This document shows positions 18,615 to 27,559 of a stretch of 64,000 nucleotides of DNA, one piece after another (within the stretch, counting starts at the first letter, position 1; each line of letters starts with the position of its first letter). The translations under genes and the position numbers were made by a program. Where the stretch lies: NCBI GenBank assembly GCA_003167215.1, contig PMTV01000039.1, positions 62,001 through 126,000 on the forward strand. The letters run 5' to 3'. The DNA comes from Acidobacteriota bacterium. Its GTDB lineage: Bacteria > Acidobacteriota > Terriglobia > Acidiferrales > UBA7541. The notes under the pieces were generated by a model that had not been told where the DNA came from, ran no database searches, and worked only from the letters and a program-made list of their open reading frames with translations.

Positions 18615-19985
18615 ATGCCTGCTGACTCCGCCATCGAACGCCCGCTTCCGAATAATCTCGAAGCCGAGCGCAGCATTCTCGGCGCGATTCTGCTGGACAA
18701 CCACGCGTTGAATGCCGCGGTGGAAAAAATCCGCTCCGAGGATTTCTTTCTGTCGCAGCATCGCCAGATATTCGAGCGCATGATTCAGCTTGGCGAGAAG
18801 CAGCAAGCCATCGACGTGGTCACGTTGATGGAAGACCTCTCGCGCCGCGGCGAATTGGAAGCTGCCGGCGGCATCGCATACCTGTCGCAGCTTGCCGATG
18901 GTCTGCCGCGCGTGACCAACGTGGAGCACTACGCGCGCATCGTCAAAGAAAAGGCCGTGCTGCGCAGCTTGATTTTTTCCGCGTCTGCAATTCAGGAGCA
19001 GGCGCTGGCCGCGGGCGATGATGCGGACGTCATTCTCGACCGCGCCGAGTCGGTCATCTTTCAGCTTGCCGAAGATCGGGTAAAAGTCGGGCTGATCGGC
19101 GTCAAGGAGCTGGTTCGCGATAATTACGAACGGCTCGAAAAGATTTTCAGCGAAGGCCGGCGCATCACCGGGCTTACTACCGGTTATCCCGGACTCGACA
19201 ACGAAACCGCGGGATTGCAGCCTTCGGAATTGATCATTTTGGCGGCGCGCCCTTCGATGGGAAAGACAGCCCTGGCGCTGAATATTTCTGAAAATGTAGC
19301 CCTTCGCCTGCGCGAACCCGTTGCGGTGTTCAGCCTCGAAATGTCGAAAGAATCGCTGCTGTTGCGTTTGCTGGCCTCCGAAGCTCGTGTGGATGCGCAC
19401 AAATTCCGCACCGGGCATATGAACCGCGACGACTGGGGAAAAGTTACCGGTGCGCTCACGAATCTTGCCGACGCGCCGCTGTGGATTGATGATTCCGCTT
19501 CCTCCACGGTAATGGAAATTGGCGCGAAAGCGCGGCGGCTGAAACGCGACCGCGGCCTTTCGCTTTTGGTGGTGGACTACCTGCAGCTGGTTGTTCCCAC
19601 GCATATGGGGCGCGGGACGAACCGGCAGGAAGAAGTTTCGAGCATTTCGCGCGGCCTGAAAGGCTTGGCGAAAGAATTGAAGGTTCCTGTTCTCGTTCTG
19701 AGCCAGTTAACCCGCGCACCCGAGCGTGACGACCGCAAGCCGCAACTTTCCGACCTGCGCGAATCGGGGGCGATCGAGCAAGACGCCGACGTAGTACTCT
19801 TCATCAATCGCCCGAATTTCTACAAGACTGATTTGCCCGAAGAAGATCGCGCGAAGGCCGAGCTGATCATCGCCAAGCAGAGGAATGGCCCCACGGGCAG
19901 CATGAATTTCGTTTTCCTCGCGCGCCATACGCGATTTGAAGAAGCCGCGCCGGATGCCTGGAGCACTTCCAGCCGCGAAGAGTAG
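18615..19985 (+). CDS. dnaB: DnaB, replicative DNA helicase
   Basis: A protein of 456 residues. The N-terminal DnaB domain (PNNLEAERSILGAILLD, then LSRRGELEAAGGIAYL) is followed by a RecA-like helicase domain with Walker A AARPSMGKTALAL, the FSLEMSKESLLLRLL segment, Walker B LLVVDYLQLV, and SQLTRAPERDDRKPQLSDL in the C-terminal loops. No intein is present. It forms the hexamer that unwinds DNA ahead of the fork. The rplI-dnaB order is widely conserved. Confidence 0.97.
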   Translation: MPADSAIERPLPNNLEAERSILGAILLDNHALNAAVEKIRSEDFFLSQHRQIFERMIQLGEKQQAIDVVTLMEDLSRRGELEAAGGIAYLSQLADGLPRVTNVEHYARIVKEKAVLRSLIFSASAIQEQALAAGDDADVILDRAESVIFQLAEDRVKVGLIGVKELVRDNYERLEKIFSEGRRITGLTTGYPGLDNETAGLQPSELIILAARPSMGKTALALNISENVALRLREPVAVFSLEMSKESLLLRLLASEARVDAHKFRTGHMNRDDWGKVTGALTNLADAPLWIDDSASSTVMEIGAKARRLKRDRGLSLLVVDYLQLVVPTHMGRGTNRQEEVSSISRGLKGLAKELKVPVLVLSQLTRAPERDDRKPQLSDLRESGAIEQDADVVLFINRPNFYKTDLPEEDRAKAELIIAKQRNGPTGSMNFVFLARHTRFEEAAPDAWSTSSREE

Positions 19986-20250
19986 CGTTGCCGCAGGCCC
20001 ACAAACGTGTCGCCGCACCCGCGTTTCACGTGACACGTCTAGCCCGGACCGTTTGATTGGCCTATAGCGGCGCGCCTAACCTCTGCATTTTGCTCGCGAT
20101 TCGCGGCCGTGCGTTCCCGGTCTTCCATTTCGTGAAATGGCCTGCCACCTGCAATTACTCCTACCGGATGTTTACCTAAACGCCGCGTCCAAATTGGTTG
20201 ATTCGGATTTCGTTCGCGCGGCGAATAAGGAGTCTGGCATTCTTAAGACG

Positions 20251-21426
20251 ATGCCGAAAGCCATCCATTTCGAGGGCAGGCCGGTTTGGGCGGAGATTTC
20301 GCTCAAGGCGATCCTGCACAACTTGCGAGTGATTCGGCGCCACGTGGGCGCACAGCGAAAAATACTCGCGGTCGTCAAATCAAACGCCTATGGCCTGGGT
20401 GCCGTGCCAATTTCCAAAGCGCTGCAGAAGGCCGGGACGGAATGGTTCGGCGTCACCTGCGCGAACGAAGGCATCGAGCTTCGCGAGGCGGGGATTCGCA
20501 AGCGCATCCTGGTGCTCACCGGTTTCTGGCCCGGCGAGGAAAAACGGCTGATACGGAATCAGCTAACGCCCACCGTCTCGCGCGTGGACGACTTGCAGCA
20601 TATCGAGCGCGCGGCAAAATCCATGCGCGGCAAATCACGTGGAAAATCTTCGCGCGTGCCTTTCCACCTGAAAATAAATACAGGGATGAATCGCCTGGGA
20701 ATTTCTCCGGATGAAATCGACGCGTTTTGCCTGGCGCTTGCCGATTGCCCGCACATCCGGCTCGAAGGCACCTACACTCATTTTGCTTCGGCGGAAGATT
20801 TCACCGCGGAACAAACCGCCGTGCAGGAGCAGCTTTTCCGCGATTGCCTCGACAGGATGCGCGCGCTGGGAGTTTCCCCGGGGATCGTGCACATGGCCAA
20901 CAGCGGCGCGATTTGCGCGCGGCCGAGCACCTGGGGAGACATGGTTCGTCCCGGCGCAATTTTGTACGGTTACCATCAGTCGTTCGACCCACCGCAGAAA
21001 AAACAGGAAGTGATGTGCGCGATGCCTCTGGAGCCTTGCCTCTCGCTGCGCGCGCGCATCATCTCGCTGCGCGAGGTCCCGGCGGGGCAGGCCGTAGGTT
21101 ACGGAGCTCGTTTCGTCACCAGCCGCCCTTCGCGGATCGCCGTGATCAACGCGGGCTATGCCGACGGCATCGTGCGCGCGCGAACCAATCGTGGATGGGC
21201 GCTGGTGCGCGGACGCCGAGTCCCACTGGTCGGAACGATCTCAATGGATTTAACCATGCTTGATGTAACCGACGCGCCGGACGCAAAAATCGGCGATGTA
21301 ATCACGATCTACGGCAAAGATGGCCAAGCTTCGATTGAAGTTTCCGAGGTGGCGCGCGAAATCGGCACGGTCACCTCTGATCTGCTCTGCGCGTTGGGCC
21401 GTCGCGTTCCCAAATTCTACCTTTAG
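20251..21426 (+). CDS. alr: Alanine racemase
   Basis: A protein of 391 residues, a PLP fold-type III enzyme that makes D-alanine for peptidoglycan. The PLP lysine is Lys43 in AVVKSNAYGLG; other motifs are FHLKINTGMNRLGI, the second catalytic tyrosine in AVGYGARF, and VGTISMDLTMLDVT. The ATG at 20251 is preferred to 20137 because the extra 38 residues do not fit the family, which normally starts a few residues before the RPVWAEISL strand. It follows dnaB with a spacer of 265 bases. Confidence 0.94.
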   Translation: MPKAIHFEGRPVWAEISLKAILHNLRVIRRHVGAQRKILAVVKSNAYGLGAVPISKALQKAGTEWFGVTCANEGIELREAGIRKRILVLTGFWPGEEKRLIRNQLTPTVSRVDDLQHIERAAKSMRGKSRGKSSRVPFHLKINTGMNRLGISPDEIDAFCLALADCPHIRLEGTYTHFASAEDFTAEQTAVQEQLFRDCLDRMRALGVSPGIVHMANSGAICARPSTWGDMVRPGAILYGYHQSFDPPQKKQEVMCAMPLEPCLSLRARIISLREVPAGQAVGYGARFVTSRPSRIAVINAGYADGIVRARTNRGWALVRGRRVPLVGTISMDLTMLDVTDAPDAKIGDVITIYGKDGQASIEVSEVAREIGTVTSDLLCALGRRVPKFYL

Positions 21427-21437
21427 TCCTGCGGTAC

Positions 21438-21598
21438 ATTCGGTTCCTAGCACGACTTTCCAATCCGCGCAGCAATTGCTCGAACTCGACTCCAGGTGTT
21501 ATAGTGCTGTCTATAACTTTTCATATTTGCTTTCACTTTTATTTCGGCGCTCAAAAAATTCATATAGCCGAGTATTCGAAAGAGCATAGGAACCGAAT
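21438..21598. repeat. Pair of 12-base terminal inverted repeats around an AT-rich spacer
   Basis: ATTCGGTTCCTA at 21438-21449 and its exact complement TAGGAACCGAAT at 21587-21598 bracket about 137 bases of AT-rich sequence in the alr-PIN gap. The arrangement resembles a tiny non-autonomous element, but no clear target duplication flanks it. About one such pair within 200 bases could occur by chance in a window of this size. Confidence 0.3.
21498..21517. repeat. Inverted repeat followed by T-rich tract downstream of alr
   Basis: GTTATAG at 21498-21504 is complementary to CTATAAC at 21511-21517 with a six-base loop, and TTTTCATATTTG follows. This could be a weak terminator for alr or an operator for the next gene. 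The stem is AT-rich. Confidence 0.35.
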
Positions 21599-21644
21599 TA
21601 ATAAAATGTAGCTGTTTTTTCATACGCTTCATAAGGGTGCAACC

Positions 21645-22883
21645 ATGCAAAGGCCTCCTAACGTACCCAGCCGTCCGCCGGCAGTTCCCGCTTCGGAAAG
21701 TCCTGCTTCGAAGACAAACAATCATGCCCTTGCCGCTCACGACAGCGTCGGCAGCTTTTGGGACATGCTTGGCATCCGCATCATCTTCACCGCGATTTGT
21801 GTTGCCGCGGGATTCCATTTTCGTCCGTTCAGCGTTTCCAAGGAATATGGCTCAGCCGTTGGGCTGCTGTTCGCGATAGCTGTCATCCTTTTTGAACTCC
21901 GGCTTCGCCGCGCGAGTTTGCGCCGGCTGATAGGCGCGGCCACCGGCTCGATACTCGGAATCGTCGGTGCCTATTTCACCACACTGGTCCTTTCGCACAC
22001 TTCGATGCCGGAGAGCACGCGCTCGTTCTTCAGCCTGGCTACTTTTCTGGTGATGGCTTATATCGGCCTGATCCTCGGCGCAAACAAAGGTGACATGCTC
22101 AATCTGCAGGCGCTTGGTGGCCTGTTCGGCAGTGAGCGCAGCTTGAAGCATTCGTTCAAAGTGCTGGATACCAGCGTGATTATCGACGGCAGAGTGGCCG
22201 ACATCGCCGACGCGCAGTTCCTCGATGGCACGGTGATCATTCCTCAATTCGTCCTGCATGAACTGCAACTCGTCGCGGATTCGGCGGATCCGTTGAAACG
22301 CCAGCGCGGCCGCAGAGGCCTGGAAGTGCTGCAGCGCATCCAGAAAATGGCGCATCTGGAAGTGCAGATCGTCGATGAGGATTTCCCGCAAGTGCCGGAA
22401 GTGGATTTGAAGCTCATCGAGCTGGCCAAGCGCCACAACGCAAAAATCGTCACCAACGATTACAACTTGAACAAAATCGCGACGCTGCAGGGCATCGAAA
22501 TCCTCAACGTCAACCAGCTGGCCAACGCGCTGAAACCGGTCGTGCTGCCGGGCGAGAGCATGCGCGTTTTCATACTGCGCGAAGGCAAGGAATATAACCA
22601 AGGCGTTGCGTATCTCGACGACGGCACGATGGTGGTGGTGGATGGCGCGCGCAAAATGATCAACAAAACGATCGACATCACCGTGACGTCCGTGCATCAA
22701 ACGACGGCCGGCAAAATGATCTTCGGGCGCTACGACGAACGCGGCGAACAGATGACGCCGCGTCCCATTTCGGCTGTCACGCAATCTCCTGCGGAACCGC
22801 AGTCTGGTCCCCGGGCGGTGGAAGATCGCCCGGGCGGTGAGCGCCCGCCACGCCCTCTGTATCCCGAGCCGGGCCGCTCCTGA
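21645..22883 (+). CDS. PIN/TRAM-domain membrane protein (YacL-like)
   Basis: A protein of 412 residues. A 45-residue polar N-terminus is followed by about four membrane helices (IRIIFTAICVAAGFHF, AVGLLFAIAVILFEL, ATGSILGIVGAYFTTLVL, FFSLATFLVMAYIGLIL), a PIN nuclease-like domain (residues about 175-285, LDTSVIIDGRVADI with the first acidic residue, VTNDYNLNK with the last) and a TRAM domain (LPGESMRVFILREGKEYNQG region) that may bind RNA. The tail is Pro/Arg-rich. The same architecture occurs in Bacillus YacL, near the ispDF genes in many phyla as here. The substrate is unknown. Confidence 0.9.
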   Translation: MQRPPNVPSRPPAVPASESPASKTNNHALAAHDSVGSFWDMLGIRIIFTAICVAAGFHFRPFSVSKEYGSAVGLLFAIAVILFELRLRRASLRRLIGAATGSILGIVGAYFTTLVLSHTSMPESTRSFFSLATFLVMAYIGLILGANKGDMLNLQALGGLFGSERSLKHSFKVLDTSVIIDGRVADIADAQFLDGTVIIPQFVLHELQLVADSADPLKRQRGRRGLEVLQRIQKMAHLEVQIVDEDFPQVPEVDLKLIELAKRHNAKIVTNDYNLNKIATLQGIEILNVNQLANALKPVVLPGESMRVFILREGKEYNQGVAYLDDGTMVVVDGARKMINKTIDITVTSVHQTTAGKMIFGRYDERGEQMTPRPISAVTQSPAEPQSGPRAVEDRPGGERPPRPLYPEPGRS

Positions 22884-22950
22884 AGTGCGGCTTGCGGCGC
22901 GGGCTTTTCTCCCCCTTCTTCCGCAATTGCGATAGACTGTTGGCCCTTCG

Positions 22951-23667
22951 ATGACTCGCATCGCCGCTATTATTCCTGCTGCCGGACTCGGCACCCGCAT
23001 GGGCGCCGAAACGCCGAAGCAGTTCCTGGAACTCGACGGCATGCCGCTGGTGATTTTTGCGTTGCGGCGGCTGGCGGCTTGTCCGGAAATCACGGATTTT
23101 TTTATTGCTACGCGCGCGGACGACATCGTTTCATTGCAAGACAAAGTCGGCAAAGCTGCGCTTGGCCGCCCTGCCCGCGTGGTTCATGGCGGCGACACCC
23201 GACAGCAATCCGTCGCGAATGCGCTGGCGCAAGTGGACCCTGCAACCGAAATAGTTCTGGTACACGATGCGGTGCGGCCATTTCTGACTCCCGAACAGAT
23301 CGGCCGCGTGATCGCGGAAGCGCGCGCGCGCGGCGCGGCAATTCTCGGCATACCGGCCATCGATACGGTGAAGGAAGTAAAACGCGCGAGCCTGCCTGAA
23401 GACGTCGTGCTGATTACATCAACCATTCCGCGCGAAAGAATCGTGCTGGCGCAAACGCCGCAAGCATTTTCGTATGCACTGCTGCGCGACGCCTTTCGCA
23501 AGGCGCAGCAGGATGGCGTCACGGCGTCGGATGAATCTTCGCTGGTCGAACGCTTCGGCCACGACGTCTTCGTCGTTCTGGGCTCCGAGCGCAACCTGAA
23601 AATCACTCGCCCCGCTGACATGGACCTTGCCCGTTTTTATCTCGAGCAGGAGCGCCGCCCGAAATGA
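22951..23667 (+). CDS. ispD: IspD, 2-C-methyl-D-erythritol 4-phosphate cytidylyltransferase
   Basis: A protein of 238 residues in the MEP pathway; it transfers CMP from CTP to methylerythritol phosphate. Motifs: AAIIPAAGLGTRMGAETPKQFLEL with the Gly-rich CTP loop (shown as AGLGTRMGAETPKQFL), VHGGDTRQQSV, LVHDAVRPFLT, IPAIDTVKEV and TPQAFSYALL. It overlaps ispF by four bases (ATGA), indicating translational coupling. Confidence 0.97.
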   Translation: MTRIAAIIPAAGLGTRMGAETPKQFLELDGMPLVIFALRRLAACPEITDFFIATRADDIVSLQDKVGKAALGRPARVVHGGDTRQQSVANALAQVDPATEIVLVHDAVRPFLTPEQIGRVIAEARARGAAILGIPAIDTVKEVKRASLPEDVVLITSTIPRERIVLAQTPQAFSYALLRDAFRKAQQDGVTASDESSLVERFGHDVFVVLGSERNLKITRPADMDLARFYLEQERRPK

Positions 23668-24137
23668 CCCGATCTGGAATTGGCTACGATTTGCACCGGC
23701 TGGCCGAGGGGCGCAAGCTGATGATCGGCGGGATCGAAGTCCCGTTCGATAAAGGCTCGGTCGGGCATTCGGATGGCGACGTGCTGGCACACGCTTTGTG
23801 CGACGCGCTGCTTGGCGCGGCTGGGCTTGGCGACATCGGCACGCATTTCCCGGACACGGATCTAAAGTGGAAGGGCGCATCGAGTCTCCTGTTTCTGGAG
23901 CACACGAAGAAGCTGCTGGACGAGCGCCATCTGCGCGTCAGCCATCTCGATGCCGTGGTGATCTGTGAGCGTCCAAAACTCGGACCGCATTTTCCCGCGA
24001 TGCGGGCGGCGCTGGCGAAATCGCTGGGCATCGCGCCGGAGCAAATTAATCTGAAGGCGAAGACGAACGAAGGCACAGGCGAAATCGGCCGCGGCGAAGC
24101 CATCGCTGCCCACACTATCGCCACGCTGGAAGGATGA
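23664..24137 (+). CDS. ispF: IspF, 2-C-methyl-D-erythritol 2,4-cyclodiphosphate synthase
   Basis: A protein of 157 residues, normal IspF length. It cyclises CDP-ME 2-phosphate to MEcPP. Zinc ligands are in GIGYDLHRLAEG (Asp, His) and AHALCDALLGAAGLGDIG (His); the FPDTDLKWKGASS and KTNEGTGEIGRGEAIAAH motifs are present. It overlaps ispD upstream and the next gene downstream by four bases each. Confidence 0.97.
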   Translation: MTRSGIGYDLHRLAEGRKLMIGGIEVPFDKGSVGHSDGDVLAHALCDALLGAAGLGDIGTHFPDTDLKWKGASSLLFLEHTKKLLDERHLRVSHLDAVVICERPKLGPHFPAMRAALAKSLGIAPEQINLKAKTNEGTGEIGRGEAIAAHTIATLEG

Positions 24138-24733
24138 CGGCTCCCCTTCTGCATTTCGACCGCACGGAATTGCTTATGACTTCTAATGCGCCCTCGGAAG
24201 CGCTCCAGTCGAATACGACGGCGAAGGCTTTCACCGCTGAGGATGTCGCTGCAATTCTTCGTGAGCACGGATGGCTCGGTGCCAGCGCCGAAGTTCGCGA
24301 TGACTCTTCCTTGCAGGAGTGGCTCACGCGGGCGGCAGAACTTCTGGGGCCGTACTCCACGAACCGGTCGGGACTTCTGAAACTGATTTTTCGCTATGAC
24401 GCTTCGGAAATTTTGAAAGAGTATGAAAGCCAAGCCGTGCTCGCGCGTTCCGGGGCGAGAGAAGTGATTCGGCAGCTCGCTAACCTAATTCTAGACGGCG
24501 GCGACGTGGATTCCGATCGCTTCAAGGAGATCGTCGAGGCGATGAAGGCCGCAACTCCATACCGCAGCCGCGAATTGTTTCAGCCGATTCGCCTCGCGCT
24601 ATCAGGCAGCTCGGGCGCGGGCGAGCTAGACCGCGTGATTCTTCTGCTCGATGGGGCGGCAAAACTGAAGTTTGCGGTTGATGTCAAAAGCACGCGGCAG
24701 CGCATGCTCGAGTTCTGTGCCGCGCTCGATTAA
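24134..24733 (+). CDS. Orphan protein resembling the glutamyl-tRNA synthetase anticodon-binding domain
   Basis: A soluble protein of 199 residues, translationally coupled to ispF by an ATGA overlap (an alternative start is the ATG at 24176). Residues about 40-75 (EWLTRAAELLG...LIFRYD) and 95-170 (AREVIRQLANLI, then RSRELFQPIRLALSGSSGAGEL) follow the order seen in the C-terminal all-helical region of bacterial GluRS, where the segment before the end reads roughly PLRVALTG-x-SP. No HIGH or KMSKS motif and no Rossmann fold is present, so it cannot charge tRNA by itself. I infer a tRNA-binding role or a remnant of a duplicated gltX. The similarity is from memory of the family and needs a profile search. 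Confidence 0.6.
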   Translation: MTAPLLHFDRTELLMTSNAPSEALQSNTTAKAFTAEDVAAILREHGWLGASAEVRDDSSLQEWLTRAAELLGPYSTNRSGLLKLIFRYDASEILKEYESQAVLARSGAREVIRQLANLILDGGDVDSDRFKEIVEAMKAATPYRSRELFQPIRLALSGSSGAGELDRVILLLDGAAKLKFAVDVKSTRQRMLEFCAALD

Positions 24734-24766
24734 AAAACTGATTCTCGCGAGAGACGCAAAGGAACG

Positions 24767-25510
24767 ATGAACTGGCTCACTGGGTTTCACGCGGTGGAAG
24801 AAGCGCTAGCGGCAGGGCGTGCGCTCGATCGCATCGTGATCGCTCGCGGCCGCCACGGAGAGCGCGTGGAAGCAGTAGTGCAGCTCGCGCGGTCGAAAAG
24901 CGTTCCGGTGCGATTTGAAGAACGCTCGCAGATCGACCGGCTAGCCGGCACTCGCGAGCATCAGGGGATCGCTGCGCTGGCGGCTGCGAAGCCGGCGCTC
25001 GATCTCGAAGACTTGCTCGCGGCGAAGACTCCGCAGGGGCTTCTCGTCCTGCTCGATGGAATTGAAGACCCCCACAATCTCGGCGCGATTGTTCGCACCG
25101 CGCTGGCCGCGGGCGCGCATGGCGTGGTCATCCCTGAACGGCACGCCGTTGGGTTAACCGACACTGTTGAACGCGCCTCTGCCGGAGCGCTGGCGCATTT
25201 GCCGGTGGCGCGTGTGAAGAATCTCGTTCGCGCCATGGAAGAAATGAAGGAAGCGGGCTACTGGCTGATTGGACTCGACGAGCGCGCCGACAAAAAATAT
25301 ACCGAGGCAGATTTTTCAGGGCAAGTCGGAATCGTGCTGGGCAGCGAAGGCGAAGGTTTGCACGAACTGACGCGTAAGCGCTGCGATTTTCTCGTCTCGA
25401 TTCCCACCAGCGGCCCGGTCCGCGCCCTCAACGTTTCCGTCGCCGCAGGTGTCGTCCTCTTCGAAGTCGTCCGCCAACGTTCCGGAAAGAAATCCGAAAA
25501 GGGAAAGTAG
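24767..25510 (+). CDS. rlmB: RlmB-type 23S rRNA (guanosine-2'-O-)-methyltransferase, SpoU family
   Basis: A protein of 247 residues. An N-terminal L30e-like substrate-binding domain (GFHAVEEALAAGRALDRI) precedes a knotted SPOUT domain with the three family motifs: GIEDPHNLGAIVRTALAAG (residues about 105-123), VLGSEGEGLHEL and IPTSGPVRALNVSVAAGV. It is expected to 2'-O-methylate G2251 of 23S rRNA; the exact target cannot be proved. It is the last gene of the ispD-ispF cluster and converges on apt. Confidence 0.9.
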   Translation: MNWLTGFHAVEEALAAGRALDRIVIARGRHGERVEAVVQLARSKSVPVRFEERSQIDRLAGTREHQGIAALAAAKPALDLEDLLAAKTPQGLLVLLDGIEDPHNLGAIVRTALAAGAHGVVIPERHAVGLTDTVERASAGALAHLPVARVKNLVRAMEEMKEAGYWLIGLDERADKKYTEADFSGQVGIVLGSEGEGLHELTRKRCDFLVSIPTSGPVRALNVSVAAGVVLFEVVRQRSGKKSEKGK

Positions 25511-25522
25511 TCCGCGGCCTGC

Positions 25523-26044
25523 TTATTTGTCGTATTTCAACAGGGAGAAGACGTCGACGCCGGGAAGCTTCGCGCGGCCATTGAGAAAATTCAGCTCCAC
25601 GGCAAAAGCTGCGCCCACAACTTCGCCGTCGAGCTGCTTTATCAGCTTAACAGCGGCGGCGGCTGTCCCGCCGGTGGCAAGCAAGTCATCGCAAACGAGC
25701 ACGCGCTGGCCCGGCTTCACGGCGTCCTCGTGAATGTCCAGCTGATCCGTGCCGTATTCCAGCTGATAGATGACCGAGGCGGATTTCGACGGTAACTTTT
25801 TCGGCTTGCGCACCGGAACGAACCCCGCTCCCAGGCGGTACGCGAGCGCCGGAGCAAAAATGAATCCGCGCGCTTCGATCCCGGCGATGAGGTCCACTTT
25901 CTGCCCGTTGTAGTGCTCGCAGAGCCGATCGACAAGAGAATGGAAACCCTTCGGATCCTTCAGCAGCGTCGTGATGTCGTAAAACAGGATTCCGGGCTTT
26001 GGATAATCCGGGATTTCGCGAATGAGTTTTTTCAGGTCTTCCAT
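25523..26044 (-). CDS. apt: Adenine phosphoribosyltransferase
   Basis: A protein of 173 residues that salvages adenine with PRPP to AMP. Motifs: [18 protein letters not shown] at the N-terminus (typical Apt), [25 protein letters not shown], and the PRPP-binding loop [17 protein letters not shown]. Length is normal. It converges with rlmB (12-base gap) and lies just downstream of the acylphosphatase gene on the same strand. Confidence 0.96.
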   Translation of the reverse strand: MEDLKKLIREIPDYPKPGILFYDITTLLKDPKGFHSLVDRLCEHYNGQKVDLIAGIEARGFIFAPALAYRLGAGFVPVRKPKKLPSKSASVIYQLEYGTDQLDIHEDAVKPGQRVLVCDDLLATGGTAAAAVKLIKQLDGEVVGAAFAVELNFLNGRAKLPGVDVFSLLKYDK

Positions 26045-26071
26045 CGTCTCCTCTTTAAATGCCTTCGTATT

Positions 26072-26392
26072 TCAGAAGTCATCGCGTTCGATTGAAAAGC
26101 CGCGCTCGAATTTGGATTCGATCGCCACATCTTCTTCCGTCACGTTTGAGACCGCGGCTGAGCCTGGCCCGCGTTGAAGTTCCTTGTGCAGCGCCGCAAG
26201 CATCGCGGCAGTTCCGAAGGCATAGACTTCCACGCTGCCGTCGCGCAGGTTCTTTGCGTAGCCGGTTACGCCCAGCTGGCGAGCCACGCGACTCGCAAAA
26301 TAGCGAAACCCCACACCTTGCACCTTTCCGCTGACGCGGTAGCGACGAGCCTGGTACGATTCTCGGCCTTCATGGATGGGACTTTCGGGCAT
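26072..26392 (-). CDS. acyP: Acylphosphatase
   Basis: A protein of 106 residues. The acylphosphatase motifs are RVSGKVQGVGFRYFASRVA with the catalytic Arg, and GYAKNLRDGSVEVYAFG with the catalytic Asn. It hydrolyses acyl phosphates such as acetyl or carbamoyl phosphate. A short extension precedes the core, and about 15 residues extend the usual C-terminus. It is 27 bases upstream of apt, likely co-transcribed. Confidence 0.93.
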   Translation of the reverse strand: MPESPIHEGRESYQARRYRVSGKVQGVGFRYFASRVARQLGVTGYAKNLRDGSVEVYAFGTAAMLAALHKELQRGPGSAAVSNVTEEDVAIESKFERGFSIERDDF

Positions 26393-26595
26393 TGCGAACG
26401 ACAGATTTTATCAGAGGCGCAGGCGCATCCTAGCCTGAAATATCTGCGTATTCCCGTTGCAGGGGAACAGCCATTTCCACCGCGGGAGCCTTCCATGTGA
26501 TAGTTTCGAAATTATAGAGATAATAGGCCCTCGCGCCTGACCGTGAGGAAAGGGAATTGCATCTAAGGTTCAGAAAGGTCTTGGAAGAACGCGTA

Positions 26596-27465
26596 ATGAA
26601 AAGACGCTTCTCATTCATAGTTTCATCGACACTGTTATTGTTCTTTGCTGCAAGCGCTCGCGCGCAAGACAGCACCGGACCGCTCGCGCCTCCTCCAAAA
26701 TACGAAGTGAAGCGCCTCCCATCGGAGCCGCATCCCGGGCCTCCTCCTGTCCCAGAACAGGAAATTATCCAGAAATTAGCTGCCAACGAAGACGTGATGA
26801 AGCAGAAGTACGAAACCTACGACTTTACGCAAACAATTCGCATCGAGGAACTGGCGGACCCGGGTGGAAAGTTCAGCGTGACTGGAGAGGTGTACACCCG
26901 TCCCGACGGGCAGCGATATATGCGCGTCGCTAAGCAGCCCGAATCCGATCTGAAGGTGGAGCATTTCTCGCTGGAGGACGTGCACACGATTGCGACCTTG
27001 CCGCTTTTTGCTCTTACCACGCGGGAAATCGTGAACTACAATTTTAAATATGTGGGACAGGAAAAACTCGATCAGTTGACCACCTACGTGTTTCAGGTAA
27101 AGCCAAAGCTGTTGAGCCGCAAACAGCGTTTTTTTGAGGGACTCATCTGGGTAGATGATCACGATTTTGCGATCGTGAAGAGCTATGGCAAGTTTGTCAG
27201 CGAGATTTCGGGCAACGGAACAAGCCTGCCCTTCACTATGTTCGAAACCTACCGCGAGAATTTTCAGGGAAAGTATTGGCTGCCCACGTATACGCGCTCC
27301 GATGATTACGTCAAGGGCCCCGATGATGAAGAACTGCCTCTGCGGCTGGTGATTCGCTCCACGGAGTTCAAGCCTCACTTGGAAGAAGGTGCCGTGCCGG
27401 CACCCTCAGCTGCTCCCGCAACCGCTCCGAAACCCGCCCAGCCCCAGCCGCCATCGCCCAACTAG
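26596..27465 (+). CDS. Secreted protein, outer-membrane-lipoprotein-sorting-like (LolA/LppX fold)
   Basis: A protein of 289 residues with a signal peptide (RRFSFIVSSTLLLFFAASARAQ), a Pro-rich linker and a beta-rich domain. The sequence pattern TYDFTQTIRIEEL, EVYTRPDGQRYMRVAKQP, YVFQVKPKLLSRKQRFFEG and LIWVDDHDFAIVKSYGKF resembles the MucB/LolA-like domain of acidobacterial 'outer membrane lipoprotein-sorting' proteins. The C-terminal 25 residues are Pro/Ala-rich. The ATG at 26596 follows GGAAGAA and gives the signal peptide; the upstream in-frame ATG at 26557 does not. No lipobox cysteine is seen. Function unknown. Confidence 0.72.
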   Translation: MKRRFSFIVSSTLLLFFAASARAQDSTGPLAPPPKYEVKRLPSEPHPGPPPVPEQEIIQKLAANEDVMKQKYETYDFTQTIRIEELADPGGKFSVTGEVYTRPDGQRYMRVAKQPESDLKVEHFSLEDVHTIATLPLFALTTREIVNYNFKYVGQEKLDQLTTYVFQVKPKLLSRKQRFFEGLIWVDDHDFAIVKSYGKFVSEISGNGTSLPFTMFETYRENFQGKYWLPTYTRSDDYVKGPDDEELPLRLVIRSTEFKPHLEEGAVPAPSAAPATAPKPAQPQPPSPN

Positions 27466-27559
27466 CTCGCGAAAAGAACGGGCCAGAGCGCTATAAACTT
27501 CCGCGCAAAAATGCTACCTTGGCGCAGCCGCTTTTTTGCGGGGTAAAGTGGCTACGGAA

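Noticed and set aside
21852-23153. A 433-residue minus-strand reading frame opposite the PIN/TRAM and ispD genes
   Set aside because: It runs across two real genes on the other strand, is His/Arg-rich, and shows no motif.
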